Assembly (NCBI GenBank): GCA_020631735.1
Contig: CM036159.1
Coordinates: 21,305,511-21,369,510, forward strand
Source: Saccharum officinarum
Lineage: Eukaryota; Streptophyta; Magnoliopsida; Poales; Poaceae
DNA length: 64,000 bases
Direction of reading: 5' to 3'
This document shows positions 35,190-45,785 of this stretch, piece by piece. The notes under the pieces were generated by a model. The model had not been told where the DNA came from. It worked only from the letters and a program-made list of their open reading frames with translations, and did not search any database. Numbering within the stretch: the stretch's first letter is position 1; every line of letters starts with the position of its first letter. Both the position numbers and the translations under genes were made by a program.

Positions 35190-36405
35190 AGAGGGAGGAC
35201 GACCGGACGCACCGCCGCGTCAGGTCACTGATGACCTAACGCGTCTAGTCACTGTTCACACGCTAAAAACACTTACTAGACTCGATCTAACGCGGGCAAC
35301 CCTCTGAGTCTGGTCATTTATTCTGTGCGTCCGGTCATCGACGTGTGCGGGCGCGCGTTGGCTGTTAACGGCTAGTTTTGAATCGCGTGACGTGGCACAT
35401 CGTGGTTGCTCGACTGTTACGACCGGACGCGGGGCTGAGTCCGGTCGATGAGTCCGATCACCCCCGAGCTGCGTAACGGTTGGTTTTTCAGAGGGGGTCT
35501 TTAAATAGACCTTGGTCGGCTCCAAGCCTTTTCTCTTGGTATTTTGATCATCTTGACATCCTTTTAAGCTAAGCATACTTCCTCCCACTCATCTCTCTTG
35601 CTTGGTTGTGAATCCAAAGTGAGATTGAGTGATTCCAAGTGTATTTGCTTGTGAGTTTGCATATAGTGGCACTTGGGGATCGTTTGAGCTGCGGAATTCT
35701 TGTTACTCTTGGTGGTTACCGCCACCTAGACAGCTTGGAGCAACAGATGAGTTGTGGCAAGAGTTGGTGATTATTTTTGGTCACCTCCCGGTGATTGTGA
35801 GGGGTTTTTGTGCCTTTCCCGGCAGAGCGTTAAAGGCAACTCTAGTGGATTGCGCATGTCATTGAGCTACCTCACTTATGGGTCGGTTCTTGCGGTTTCC
35901 AACGTGTGGACGAGGTTCATGCAACACCTCTTAGCCGCCGAACCACCAAGTATTGGTCGACACAACGGGGACTAACATGTCGGCAAGCACGTGAACCTCG
36001 GGAGAAAAATCTTATATCCATCTTGTGATTAATTGGATTTCTCCCGATGATTGGTTGTCTACATTGTGATTGGTTCATCCCTCGACGTGGCAATATAATT
36101 ACCTCACCATCTTCATTACTTTCCCGCAAACTAGTTGTAGCGAGCTCTTTCATGTAGCTAGAATTGAGAGCTTGCTTTGTAGCTTCAGTTTAGTGTAGCA
36201 AGTTTGAGAGCTCTTAGTGAGTAACAACTTAGCTCTTGTGTGTACTTAGAGATTATAGCAACTAGAATTGTTTGGATAGGTGGCTTGCAACTCTTGTAGA
36301 GCTAGAGCAAAATTGCATTTCGCCGTTTGTCATCCTAATTAAATTGCCCTAGTGATCTTGTAGAATTTTAATAGACTATTCACCCCTATAGCTCAGGACC
36401 TTTTG
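35190..36405 (+). mobile_element. Truncated SIRE-like LTR
   Basis: The left end lacks the TGAAAG terminus. The sequence starts in the CCGGTC array, then has TTTAAATAG, TTGGTCGGC, the CCTCCCACTCATCTCTCTTG leader and GTGAGATTGAGTGA. It finishes with CTATTCACCCCTATAGC...GGACCTTTT, a decayed LTR end. The 5' part is deleted. It lies directly against the DUF674 pseudogene. Confidence 0.75.
35201..35460. repeat. CCGGTC half-site array in the truncated LTR
   Basis: Degenerate copies in both orientations (GACCGGACGC, GCGTCCGGTCA, GCGTCAGGTCA). It ends about 35 bp before TTTAAATAG. Confidence 0.65.
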
Positions 36406-36969
36406 CTAGGGCACCGTCGTCGCCGGCCAGGAGCCTCGCCCAGGATCTTCGGCCCTGGATTCTCCCAGCCCTGCTCCCGTCATTCCTCGCCGTGGGGGAG
36501 GCGCCGCCGCCCGCCTGGTGCAGTGCGCACGGTCAGGGCTGGTGAATTACCTACCGTCGTCGGCGGGGTCCAGCGGCTCCGGCCAAGTGGTGGCACAGAG
36601 CGTGGCGTAAGGGTTCGCGCAGGCCTGCCAGGGCATCGTAACGTACGCGGTGCTGGACGACCTGACAGTGACGCCCATGTCCGCCATCTCCAACACCACC
36701 CTGCTCAACACCTTCGCGTTGAGGGACCCCGGCGACCTCTAGGAGAAGTACGTGCAGGGGGCTACAATGAAGTCAATCCCTACTGCATCTTTCATTCACG
36801 TGTTTGTCGGCCAATTGCTGTTGGATTTTGACATCAACCTTCCAGTATGCATGGATGGATGGTTTCGGTGCAGGGCTTGGCGATTCTAAAGGCCTCCCTG
36901 CAGTCCAAGACGGTGCTCACTGATGTCTTCCTCCACGGCAAGGCTGCGTCCCTGGGCGGTCGTGCTTGA
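36406..36969 (+). pseudogene. DUF674 family gene fragment
   Basis: Recognisable DUF674 C-terminal half: GIVTYAVLDDLTVTPMSAIS and TTLLNTFALRDPGDL. After a 102-bp intron (36772-36873, donor GTCAAT, acceptor GTGCAG) it continues GLAILKASLQSKTVLTDVFL to a TGA at 36967. Breaks: a TAA after AQSVA, a TAG after DPGDL and a 1-nt deletion near 36757. The N-terminal part is missing and the truncated LTR takes its place. The retained intron shows it is a DNA-level copy or the remains of a native gene, not a retrocopy. DUF674 proteins are plant-specific and of unknown function. Confidence 0.8.
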
Positions 36970-37610
36970 AGTGAAATGAACAAAATTAGGCTTGATTGGT
37001 CTTCTGATGCTTCAACTTGCTGCTGCGACGTGATCCGTTCTAGCCTTTTGATTTGGGTTGTACTGAACCGATATCATTTGCATCTCGTAGCTCTTGGCAC
37101 TCTGCTGCTAGTAGACTAGTACTTAGTAGTAGACGTTACCGATCGCATGGGTGTTTTGTTGCAATATGTCGTAACGCAAAGGGACTTAACATTGTAAATA
37201 CAAACCCTCTTTAACATCCTTGGCTCGCTTCATGTCTGTATGTACGCCGCAATGTGTGACAGTAATGTGTAATATCTAACGGTTATGTGTCCTCTTTTCT
37301 TAATATTGCTCCGAATATGTATTGTTATGTGTACTTGATTAAATACTCCAAATATGTCCTACTGTTATGTGTGAATTTTTACTTAATATTACTCCAAATA
37401 TACAAGAAACAAGCAAAACTCTGCAATTTATTTTTCGCCAGGGGCAAAACGGTCTTTTTACCATTGACTTAACACCATCAAATGGCCAAAACAGACGGAA
37501 GGTCATAGAAGGAATGAAAGTTCGTTTCAGGGCCATATAAGTAAGTTCAAAAAAAGGTCATACATGGAAGAGCCATTTTTTCCAGGACCATATAGGTAAA
37601 AAGCTCAACA
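36970..37610. other. Intergenic DNA with a diverged AT repeat
   Basis: The first 200 bp may be 3' flank of the DUF674 remnant. At 37280-37400 a phrase of the type GTTATGTGT...TTAATAYTRCTCC.AATATG occurs about three times with roughly 50-bp spacing. Confidence 0.4.
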
Positions 37611-37614
37611 ATAT

Positions 37615-38067
37615 ATATATCAAGGTACACATGTCAGGTGCCCAATCGGTGATCATGGCTGAGGTGTTGCCTTAGCCGTTGCTGCATTGGTCATTCAAAG
37701 CCTCAGCTTCACCAACACTGTCTTCCTATCAACTTGCCAGCAACTGGTTGATTTCCTCAATCAAGCAGACCTCACTCACCCTCCAGATTGGAGAATTAAG
37801 TGCTTCACCCAAACCTTCTACGATAGCACAATTCATCAACAGGCAAGAATCTTCAAAATCGACAGAAGGCAAAACACTACAGCTGATAGTCTAGCTAGAC
37901 AAGCATTTTCTGATTCTCATTTGCCTTCTGAGCCTTTGTGCTCTTACATGAATCACCAGCACCCGTGCCCTCTAATGGCTGCACTGAACTCTGTACATTT
38001 GCAAGATGTAATCATACTTTCAGCATCTTGCTGCTAATACAAAATCGTTTGTTGTAAAAAAAAAACA
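37615..38067 (+). mobile_element. LINE (L1-like) 3' end with RNase H and poly(A)
   Basis: The reading ALAVAALVIQSLSFTN...FLNQADLTHPPDWRIK...TADSLARQAFSD matches the RNase H-like C-terminus of plant L1 LINEs, with the typical TADSLARQA ending. A stop follows at 38035 and an A-run at about 38057-38067. The upstream part is frame-shifted near 37670. A 5'-truncated copy is usual for LINEs. No clear target duplication was found. Confidence 0.75.
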
Positions 38068-38304
38068 AGTCTGAGGCTGATGGCCGCACGCTGCCACCTT
38101 GACCTTTATAAACCCGCCACACTTAGAAAATATTCCTGCCTCCGCCATTGTAGGTAGGTGATGGTTCTTCGTTAGTGTAAGCGTACTCCTGCCCATCCAT
38201 GGCTTGCTTGCAGCTTATGGATACTTGAGTTAGGCTGTGATGGACATAGTAGTCGTTGTGTTCTCAGGTGTAGAAGCTAATAGGTGAACAGTTTTTGCAC
38301 ACAA

Positions 38305-38445
38305 CAATTGACTGCTTCCAAAATTAATTGATGTAAAAAGTAATTGACTGCTGCAAAAAGTATACTGAGCTGCAAAAAAAAACTGAACTACAAAACAACT
38401 GACTGCTGCAAAAAATTGCAAAAAGTAATTGACTGCTGCAAGAGA
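38305..38445. repeat. Irregular repeat of AATTGACTGCTGCAAAAAGT
   Basis: The phrase TGACTGCTGCAAAAA recurs three to four times in 140 bp, mixed with A-runs, as if built by slippage. Confidence 0.55.
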
Positions 38446-38631
38446 TGCCGACCAAATTGATTTGTACTGAACACAACAATTAAAAAAACCAAGACACCTG
38501 CTGCAATCAATGAAAAACTGAGTTTTGAATTATTCCTATTGCTGGCAGACACACGGCAAGAGCTCAGACATAAAAAACGATTAGAAAGTATACCATGTAC
38601 TAAATCCGTTCCAAATTATACTTCGTTTCAC

Positions 38632-40382
38632 TATAGATGGCAACGGGCCGGCCCGGCCCGGCACGGCCCAAAGGGGTCTTGCCTGACCGACGGCCCAGGC
38701 ACAGCCTGCTAGGCCATTTTTGAGCCGGGCCGACCCGAGAAGGCACGACCAATCCAACGTGTCGGGCCGGCCTGAGGCCCACGAAGGAGCGGCCGCCGCA
38801 CCAGCATCGACGGAGTCGGAGGAGGCCGCAGCGCAGTGCACAGTGACGAAGTCGGAGAGGAGCCTCCGCGATCTGCAGTGCGGCTGCGCAGAGGCGGAGG
38901 AGGCGGCCGGATCCGCTTGGGACGAGGGATGGGGAGGCCGGATCCACGAAAGACGGAGGAGGCCGCTGCTGCCATCGTGGCCGCGCGGGAGCGTGGAGGA
39001 GGCAGCTGAGGTCGCGTGGCGGGGTGGTCCATCTCTAGGTGCTGCTTCGCGTGAGGGAGAGACAGGGCGTCCGTGCCGCGTCGCAAGGTCGCGGTCACGA
39101 GCGGAGGGAGGGGAAGGGAGGGAGCGCATGTAGGGGAGGCAGCCGCAGGGAGAGAGCGTCCGTGACCGCCCGTGCAGGATGAAGCTAGGGTTAAGTGTGG
39201 AAGGGGCTGTTGGTGGGCTGTTTTTTTAGCAAAGCTGGTGGGCTGGAATTAGGGTTGCACATTTGGAACAGCGGGCCTGACTCACCTAGTGTGTAGTCTC
39301 TTGTCCCTTCTAGAGAGAAATAGTTGAGAGCAGCGACTCACAGGCGATTCGTCGTTTCCTCCGTCGATTCGCCGTCTTCCTCACCTCAGGCGCCCTCGCC
39401 GGCATCGGAGGAGGAGGGAGACTGGCTGAATTGACGGCGGATTGGTTTTCCCCTGTATATAGGTAGCTATATAGTAGGGTTAGGGTTTACGGTGGAACAT
39501 GTTACTTGGCCGCCGACTCTTTTGCTGCTCTGGAGCGCTGTCGGAAGATGCGGGGGAGGCAGATCCGGCGTCGGTGTCGGCAAAGCTCAAGCTTCCTCTT
39601 CCTCTTTCGATGACGGTCCATGGAGAATAAGGTGTGACTTCGTCAGATCTGGAGTCCTGGTGAGTTCTCCGGAGCTTGGCGGGTCTCTTGTTGTCCCTTC
39701 CTCGTATCCGTCGACGTTGGCTGCGGTGATGGTCGATTCTCCGGCGAAAAGTTCGGGAGGTATGTTTTACCAACCTGGAAAATCGGATTGGTCTCTAGAT
39801 CCCACCTCTTCTGGTGGTTTTCTTTTCCTCTGGGGTGTATCGGAGTCCAGCGAACTGGGGCAGTCCACGATTGTGGCATATGATATCTGGTTCTCCAGCG
39901 ATGCGATGGTCTCTGGCCATCTTGTTAGGCCTGCACGTTCAGCGAGTAAAGTGCGCGTCGGTGTTGCCGGTGTGCCGATCTAGGTGTCGCTCAAAAACTG
40001 TGTTTCTTCGTCGGGAGGATGGTCGGCTTCAACAAGACTGTCCCAGTTGTCGGTGACGAGGACCACCGGAAGAAGCTTGCAAGGACGTGGTTGTAATTTT
40101 CATGTTTGTCAAGGGTGTCTTTGTAAGTGTCGGAATGTAAACCATCAGAATTATGTGTGAAATATAATCCCGATTTCTCAAAAAAAAAATTAGAATAGTG
40201 GGCCTTCACTGAGCCTTACCATTTTACCGGGTCGTGCCGTGCTGGCACGTCGTGCCTGGGCCCTGCTCCTTCAGGCCGTGCCAGCCCGGGCCCGCTGGCC
40301 ACCGGGCCGGGCCTGCTTGGGCCGGACCAAAAAAACGGGCCTCGTGTCGGGCTGCCGGGCTCGGGCTGCATGCCCATTTATA
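38632..40382. mobile_element. Non-autonomous hAT-like transposon (GGCCCGGC family)
   Basis: Ends TATAGATGGCAACGGGCC and, reverse-complemented, TATAAATGGGCATGCAGCCC, each followed by GGCCGGGC-rich subterminal repeats. Flanked by 8-bp direct repeats CGTTTCAC (38624-38631) and CGTTTGAC (40383-40390), one mismatch. 8-bp duplications are typical of hAT. There is no transposase; the long ORFs are GC-rich and unrecognised. It holds a retroposon. Confidence 0.75.
39279..40192 (+). mobile_element. Poly(A)-tailed retroposon inside the hAT element
   Basis: Ends with TTTCTCAAAAAAAAA. It is flanked by 13-bp direct repeats, GAACAGCGGGCCT (39266-39278) and GAATAGTGGGCCT (40193-40205). These are marks of L1-driven insertion. 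A 163-codon open frame (39492-39983) has no known domain. It could be a LINE derivative or a processed transcript; no RT seen. Confidence 0.65.
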
Positions 40383-40593
40383 CGTTTGACTCTTTCAACC
40401 CAAGTTTGACCACTCGTCTTATTCAAAATTTTGTGTAAAATATCACTTCTTTTGTTGTGGCTTACTTTATTAACAAAAGTTATTTAAGAATAACTTAAAT
40501 TTAACTATATTTACATAAATTTTTTTAATAAGACGAGTGGTCAAACTTGGGTTAAGAAAGTCAAACGAAACTGTAATTTAGAACCGAGAGAGT

Positions 40594-41452
40594 ATCAAAT
40601 ATTCACCAAAAACCATAATGAATTGAGTAGCTCACCATTGATCCAAATACAAAAAACTAGTGATCCACCGATGACACCTGTGAGACTGAACTTAATTTTT
40701 TACTGTCGTTGCTTACCTGAAAGAAGAAGATGCAGGAGGGACACGCGGGGCTGGCGACCTCCGGTGAGCCCCAGCGGGAGGGGCGCTCGCGGCGGCTGGA
40801 GGGAGAGCAATCGTCGTGACCGCCATCAGGGTGGGGGAGGACCGCCAGGCCGCCACCACAGCTCTTGGGGTCGGAGCCCAACCATGTCGAGGCAAATGCA
40901 GAACAAGCGGCGATCTGGACGCGCGGTGGAATCCGAGAACTTCCTCTGTCGTCGCCCGCCGCAACTCCGTCCACCATCGGTCGCCGGTTGCACTTCCGCT
41001 AGCAACGCCGGATTCATTGGCCCGTATGTGTTGTCGGAACGAAAGGGGAAGGAAGCAGCGTTGGGAGCTCGGACCTCGGAATGTTAGCTGCAACTTTGGA
41101 TGAGGAGGGTGTCTACTAGGGCCGGCCCGTGTGGCGCGGTGGAGTCAGAGTAGAGGCGCTTCTTAGACTTTGCGTACATACATGCCGATCTGTTTTGCTA
41201 TCAAGTGATCTGTACGCTATCCTAAACTTGGACTAGTTTTTTTTTTAGCACTAAAAACTGGCCTAGTGCGTTGCGCAAGAAGAAAGCCCAGTCCAACGGC
41301 TAAGGAAAAGGCCCACTCCGGCAACTGTGTAGTCACCACCGCCGTCGCGCACGACAGGACTCCATCCATCCTCCTCCGCTCCTACTACTGGGCCAGGGCC
41401 GAGGCCGTGCGATCAACGCGACCTTGGATCATCCCAGTCAGCTGCAGTACTA
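40594..41452 (-). other. Intergenic; possible GC-rich minus-strand exon
   Basis: A minus-strand open frame (41093 to 40713) of 126 codons ends at a good donor-like TTTCAG/GTAAGC. No domain is recognised and no second exon was found. It may be a first exon of an unidentified gene or chance in GC-rich DNA. The right half is the distal promoter side of FdC2. Confidence 0.25.
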
Positions 41453-41868
41453 AGGACGGCAACGAGTCGGGTTCGGATAGGGTGGAGTCTCCGTGCAGTA
41501 AAACCGAAAAAATCAAAACCTAAACCCGAACTGAAAACTGCCGATGGAAATCCATCAAGTGAACTAAACGCATATCCGAAACGCGGATAAATATTTTTTT
41601 TAAAAGGCAATAAAAATTTTCATAGTCAATTTTGAAAGTAATAAAAGTTAGTTATTATTAGCATATTATAAAACATGAGTTTTAATTCCAAATGATTTAT
41701 TTCGGATATCCATTGGATATCCACGGGTGAAAAACCAAACCCGAAATCAAACCCGATACTAAACCCGAAACCAAAACCGAAAACCATGGGTGAAAAACCA
41801 TCCTTAAACCCGAAACCGCAGGACCAAAACCCACGGGTATCCGACTCGAACCCGATCCGCTGCCATCT
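41453..41868. mobile_element. hAT-like MITE upstream of FdC2
   Basis: Terminal inverted repeats AGGACGGCAACGAGTCGG and (reverse-complemented) AGATGGCAGCGGATCGG, both running into GGGTTCG. Flanks CAGTACTA and CAGTACAC are an imperfect 8-bp duplication. The interior has repeated AAACCCGAAACC. It ends about 207 bp before the FdC2 start codon. Confidence 0.7.
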
Positions 41869-42075
41869 CAGTACACACGATGACACGAGCGGCGGACGGA
41901 CACCGAACGGCGGGCAGGGAGGCCCCCGTTTGGCCTTATCCGCTCCGGAGCCAGTCGCGGCGTCGCGCTAGGATTCCCGTCTTGCTCGCTCACGGCTCAC
42001 GCACGCCGCCGGAGCACATCTCCCGCCGCGGGCCGGACTCGCTCCTCAACCAAGTCTGAGGCCGACGGCCGCACG

Positions 42076-45000
42076 ATGGCCTGCCCCGCCGCCACCACGT
42101 ACGTACACTCCCTGACACCCCCATGTCTCTCCTCTCATGACTCCAGCTCAACCACCGTAGTCAGTAGTACTCTTCCTCCCCAGCCCCAAATGACCACCAT
42201 TCGCGACTCCTTCCCAATTGACTGGGTGCACTGGGCAATCCTTGCGCGTTGCTGCCTGCAGGGCTCGCATCGGGGCGCGGAGAGGACCGTGCGTGTGGAG
42301 GAGCGAGAGGAGCGCCAGCGTCCTCGTCGGTTCCGCGTCCCTGCTCCCGGACCACCCGGCCCGGGACACGAGGGCGCGCGCCGCCTCGGAGCTGCAACAA
42401 GCGCCCCGACCGGCCTCCACTACCGTCCCCACTCACAAGGTCACCGTCCACGACCGCCAGCGCGGGGTCGTCCACGAATTCGTCGTGCCCGAGGTACACA
42501 GCCTCGCCCGTCCCCAACGCATTCCATTTTACTCGTGTGTTTCGCATTCTCGGCCGGGGAACTGCCACTGACATGGTCTCATTGTCGTGGCAGGACCAGT
42601 ACATTCTACACACCGCGGAGGCGCAGGACATCAAGCTGCCGTTCGCGTGCCGCCACGGTAGGTTGGCTCCTCAGTCCTCGTATCCATCCACTCTTTGCCC
42701 TCATCTGGCACTCTCATTTTGTGCTATATACTGTTGGACAGCGACTGAATTAAGCAAGACCTAAACATGATATTGATTTCGATGAGTTGACATAACTACA
42801 GACGATATGGCATTAACCTTCTGCTGACCAGATCACTGTATGCAGTTTACTGACTATTCATGATGGTCTCATGACAATGGAACGATTTTGGATGTTCAGT
42901 TACCATTTCAGAAAGAAATACTGGGTTTTGCAGCTTATTATCTTAACTCTTGATGAATTTGAAATCTGTAATATCTCTGTGGAATGTCATTTGATTATGC
43001 TAGTATGTTATTTAACTGTCCATGCATGACACATGAGCCTTTATTTCCAGCAGCAGCATGCCTCATGGCTTGGCTCAATGACTGTCCCAAGCCAACAACT
43101 CCCTAGTCCGATCCCTACCAATAGAACTGGACTATTTGCCTTCAAGTATAACTCATATGATGCAGTTAAGAGATACTCCCTCCATTTCAAATTATAGTTC
43201 ACTTTAGTATTCTCCTTAGTCAAACTTCTCTAACTTTGATCATGTGGTATCTCTTTAGCAAGGTACATATTGCATGTAGTGCTCACTACACAGCTACACT
43301 GAAAAGCTGGAGCTGAATGAGAATGACCATGGGAGTACCAGATTTCTGCAAGCTAGAGTGCATGATATGTTCCGATATTCATGTAGTAACCATGAATGTA
43401 TATGTTAAAGTAAGCCGTTGGGCGACTCATTATGCATGGCTGGTTAGTAGCAGCTACACTAATAAGTTGACGAATGCCAAGCATATATGCCTCCCTCGAG
43501 CTTGAAGCATCTTCATTTGTTCCAAACAGAGCCTGGTGAAGCGCTGTCTTCACGATAGCAGTTAGCAGAAATCTGAAAACTATCCTCATTCGATCCTTCC
43601 CCTTCCTACTTGCAGGAAATAACTATTTAGTAGTCCAATATATACTCTTGTATAAGATGGTGGTGCGAACTGAACTGTGGTCATTCCTCATTCTCCTTTA
43701 TACTGATATGGATAGTGGCATCTGTGAGTGTGCCCCTCAACCGATCACACAGTGTGTTGGAAGTTTGATAGGACACCAACTGTATCCAAAATAGAGTCCC
43801 TACATAGAATCCCTGTTTAAAGCTAGACTCTCCAAGTTTTCCCATGCTCCATCTACTTGTAACCGAGGAGTGCCTTGTAATTGCTAGCAAATCTGGAGTA
43901 ATCAAGACAAATATCTTAAAGTTCCCTCATTGTCGACTTTGGTTACACAAATGATGTACAACAGTATATAGTTTTGACCTTGATCTTCTAAATAAAAGGT
44001 GTTACTTGTCCATAGCGCCAACAACCATGTACTTGTCCATGGGCTAGAGATGCAATGAACATTACTTGTCCATAGCACCAAAAACCATGTACTTGTCCAT
44101 GGGCTAGAGAGGCAATGAACATGGGGATACTCCACCCACTTGTGGCCCAACGAGGGAGTGATGAGGTCAAGGATCTAGAATATCCACTTCTAACGTATTC
44201 GTCTGGTTGTGAGCATCACCACTTTCATTGACCATCATGGTTATATTCATGTGAAATGCATTGGTCATCAGGTGCATATGTAGCGAATTGTCATGCTTCA
44301 CACACTAACACCGTCAGCTTAGCCGCCCTGGTGGGTTGCATCCATCATTCATTTTTTATGGTCAGGAAGATAAATGATTCTTTTTATTATGAACTTTTTA
44401 CTTCACCATACTAGTTTCACTTTGGAACATGTAGGCAGAATCATGTTGAAATCATCTGCTTCCTATTTATCATATTCTTATAGCAACTATAAATTGAGAA
44501 AAACCTAAACATGCCATTGGCTTTTGATACATTGTGTGACTGTGAATACCTTTTGTTTGGATAGCATCTCTTCTCCTGTGATCTAGATAACAATTGAATA
44601 CTCATTTTGGTAATCAGGTTGCTGTACAAGCTGTGCAGTCCGAATAAAATCAGGACAAATAAGGCAGCCTGAAGCACTTGGGATATCTGCAGAACTAAAA
44701 GATCAGGTACATCCATTTTTCTTCCGCTAGATGGAACGTGATTGGAGTACTATGCCCATGCTATATCATTGTTCCCTATGTACATGGTTTGGACATGCGA
44801 GGTTGTATTTTGCTGTTATCCTGTCCTCCATTTTAGGCAGTTTCTATAAGTTCTCAAATGCCCTTAGGCATTGCTAGAAGCTTGATGCTTAACTATTGTG
44901 TTGCCTGTTTAGGAAGGATTATGATTACAATGTGACCCACAATTTAATTTGTATCTTTTGTGTTACAGATATGGCCATATTTTTTTATTGAGTAGTTATT

Positions 45001-45785
45001 CTTGACCAAGCAACATACAAACTAGATTCACCAATGCAAATCAGTTAAAAAAAGGGCAGACCCAGTGCCAGAGGCTCCCACACGAGTGGGGTCTGGGGAA
45101 GGGAATAACCGAAGCAAAGTCTTACCCCCGCAGAAATTCTGCAGAGAGACGGCTTCGAACCCAGGACTTGGTGACTCGGCGAGCTAGCACTCACCAACTG
45201 CACCAGGACCTGGTGACTCGGCGAGCTAGCACTCACCAAATGCAAATCAGTTACCAATTATAAAATACTACCCTTTTTTTAGTTTGTCCCAAAATAGTAC
45301 ACTTTAGCTATGAAACTGGACAAATCCAAATTCATAGCTAAAGTGTCAACTATTTTGGGACGGAGGGAGTATTCTCCGATGTTGCCTATCAACTATGGTA
45401 CTCAAGGATTACTGAGTTCTATTGTATGGTTTCCTTTTCAGGGCTATGCTTTGTTGTGTGTTGGTTTCCCATCTAGTGACGTTGAAGTCGAGACTCAAGA
45501 TGAAGATGAGGTAAACATATAGTCTAAACACCTTTTGTAATTAATTAATATATAGCTCGATATGTAGTAGGAAATTCGCTCTACAAAACAAATTATTTGT
45601 CAATTTGCAGGTATATTGGCTCCAATTCGGGAGATATTTTGCACGAGGGCCTGTGGTGAGTAACAGTACTTTCTGATCCTCAAATTGTGATTTATTATCA
45701 GACACTTCACTAAGACAAAATGGACTCCTTGTTTTTTCAGGAAAGAGATGATTACGCACTAGAACTTGCAATGGGAGACGAATGA
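42076..45785 (+). CDS. FdC2: Ferredoxin C2 (FdC2), plastid [2Fe-2S] ferredoxin with C-terminal extension
   Basis: Seven exons join into 188 codons: 42076-42098, 42262-42493, 42594-42657, 44618-44706, 45442-45510, 45611-45655 and 45741-45785. All junctions have GT..AG and keep frame. Residues 1-60 are Ser/Arg/Ala-rich, as in a chloroplast transit peptide. The fold starts near THKVTVHD. Cluster ligands are Cys104, Cys109, Cys112 (CRHGCCTSC) and Cys142 (YALLCVGFP), the plant-type CX4CX2CXnC pattern. After Cys142 comes a tail of about 46 residues (WLQFGRYFARGPVERDDYAL), longer than in photosynthetic ferredoxin and characteristic of FdC2. It carries electrons in the stroma; rice mutants in this family are chlorophyll-deficient. 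Exon 1 is only 23 nt, which makes the start less certain. Introns carry MITEs and an Au SINE. No breaks seen. Confidence 0.92.
43175..43225 (+). mobile_element. Decayed MITE end in FdC2 intron 3
   Basis: ACTCCCTCCATTTCAAATTA is a typical grass MITE end followed by related sequence. No partner end is clear. Confidence 0.35.
44002..44121 (+). repeat. 60-bp tandem duplication in FdC2 intron 3
   Basis: Two adjacent 60-bp units starting TTACTTGTCCATAGC at 44002 and 44062 differ at only a few positions. Each unit itself holds ACTTGTCCAT twice. Confidence 0.9.
45048..45238 (-). mobile_element. Au SINE in FdC2 intron 4, with 15-bp TSD
   Basis: On the minus strand: tRNA-like A box TGGTGCAGTTGGTGAG and B box GGTTCGAAGCC, then the Au-type 3' end GGCACTGGGTCTGCCC and a T-run. 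Flanked by AATGCAAATCAGTTA at 45033-45047 and 45239-45253. The head (GGTGAGTGCTAGCTCGCC) is present twice, so this copy has a duplicated A-box region. Not a tRNA gene. Confidence 0.85.
45268..45369 (+). mobile_element. Stowaway MITE in FdC2 intron 4
   Basis: Ends with TATTTTGGGACGGAGGGAG, with a decayed mate TTTGTCCCAAAATAGT near the start. TA flanks at 45266-45267 and 45370-45371. The middle is a hairpin around TTTAGCTATGAA / TTCATAGCTAAA. Confidence 0.85.

Larger units (their letters stand above)
38600..40592 (+). mobile_element. Stowaway-type MITE, split by a hAT element
   Basis: Outer parts 38600-38631 and 40383-40592 together form a long palindrome. The left arm with its continuation TTTGACCACTCGTCTTATT pairs with AATAAGACGAGTGGTCAAA at about 40530-40548. 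TA duplications lie at 38598-38599 and 40593-40594. Without the insertion it is about 235 bp. Confidence 0.75.

Noticed and set aside
40713..41093. Minus-strand ORF ending at a good splice donor
   Set aside because: No second exon or domain found; kept only as a low-confidence note.
45160..45240. tRNA gene (A and B boxes present)
   Set aside because: No acceptor stem or anticodon arm; 3' end, T-run and TSD show it is an Au SINE.
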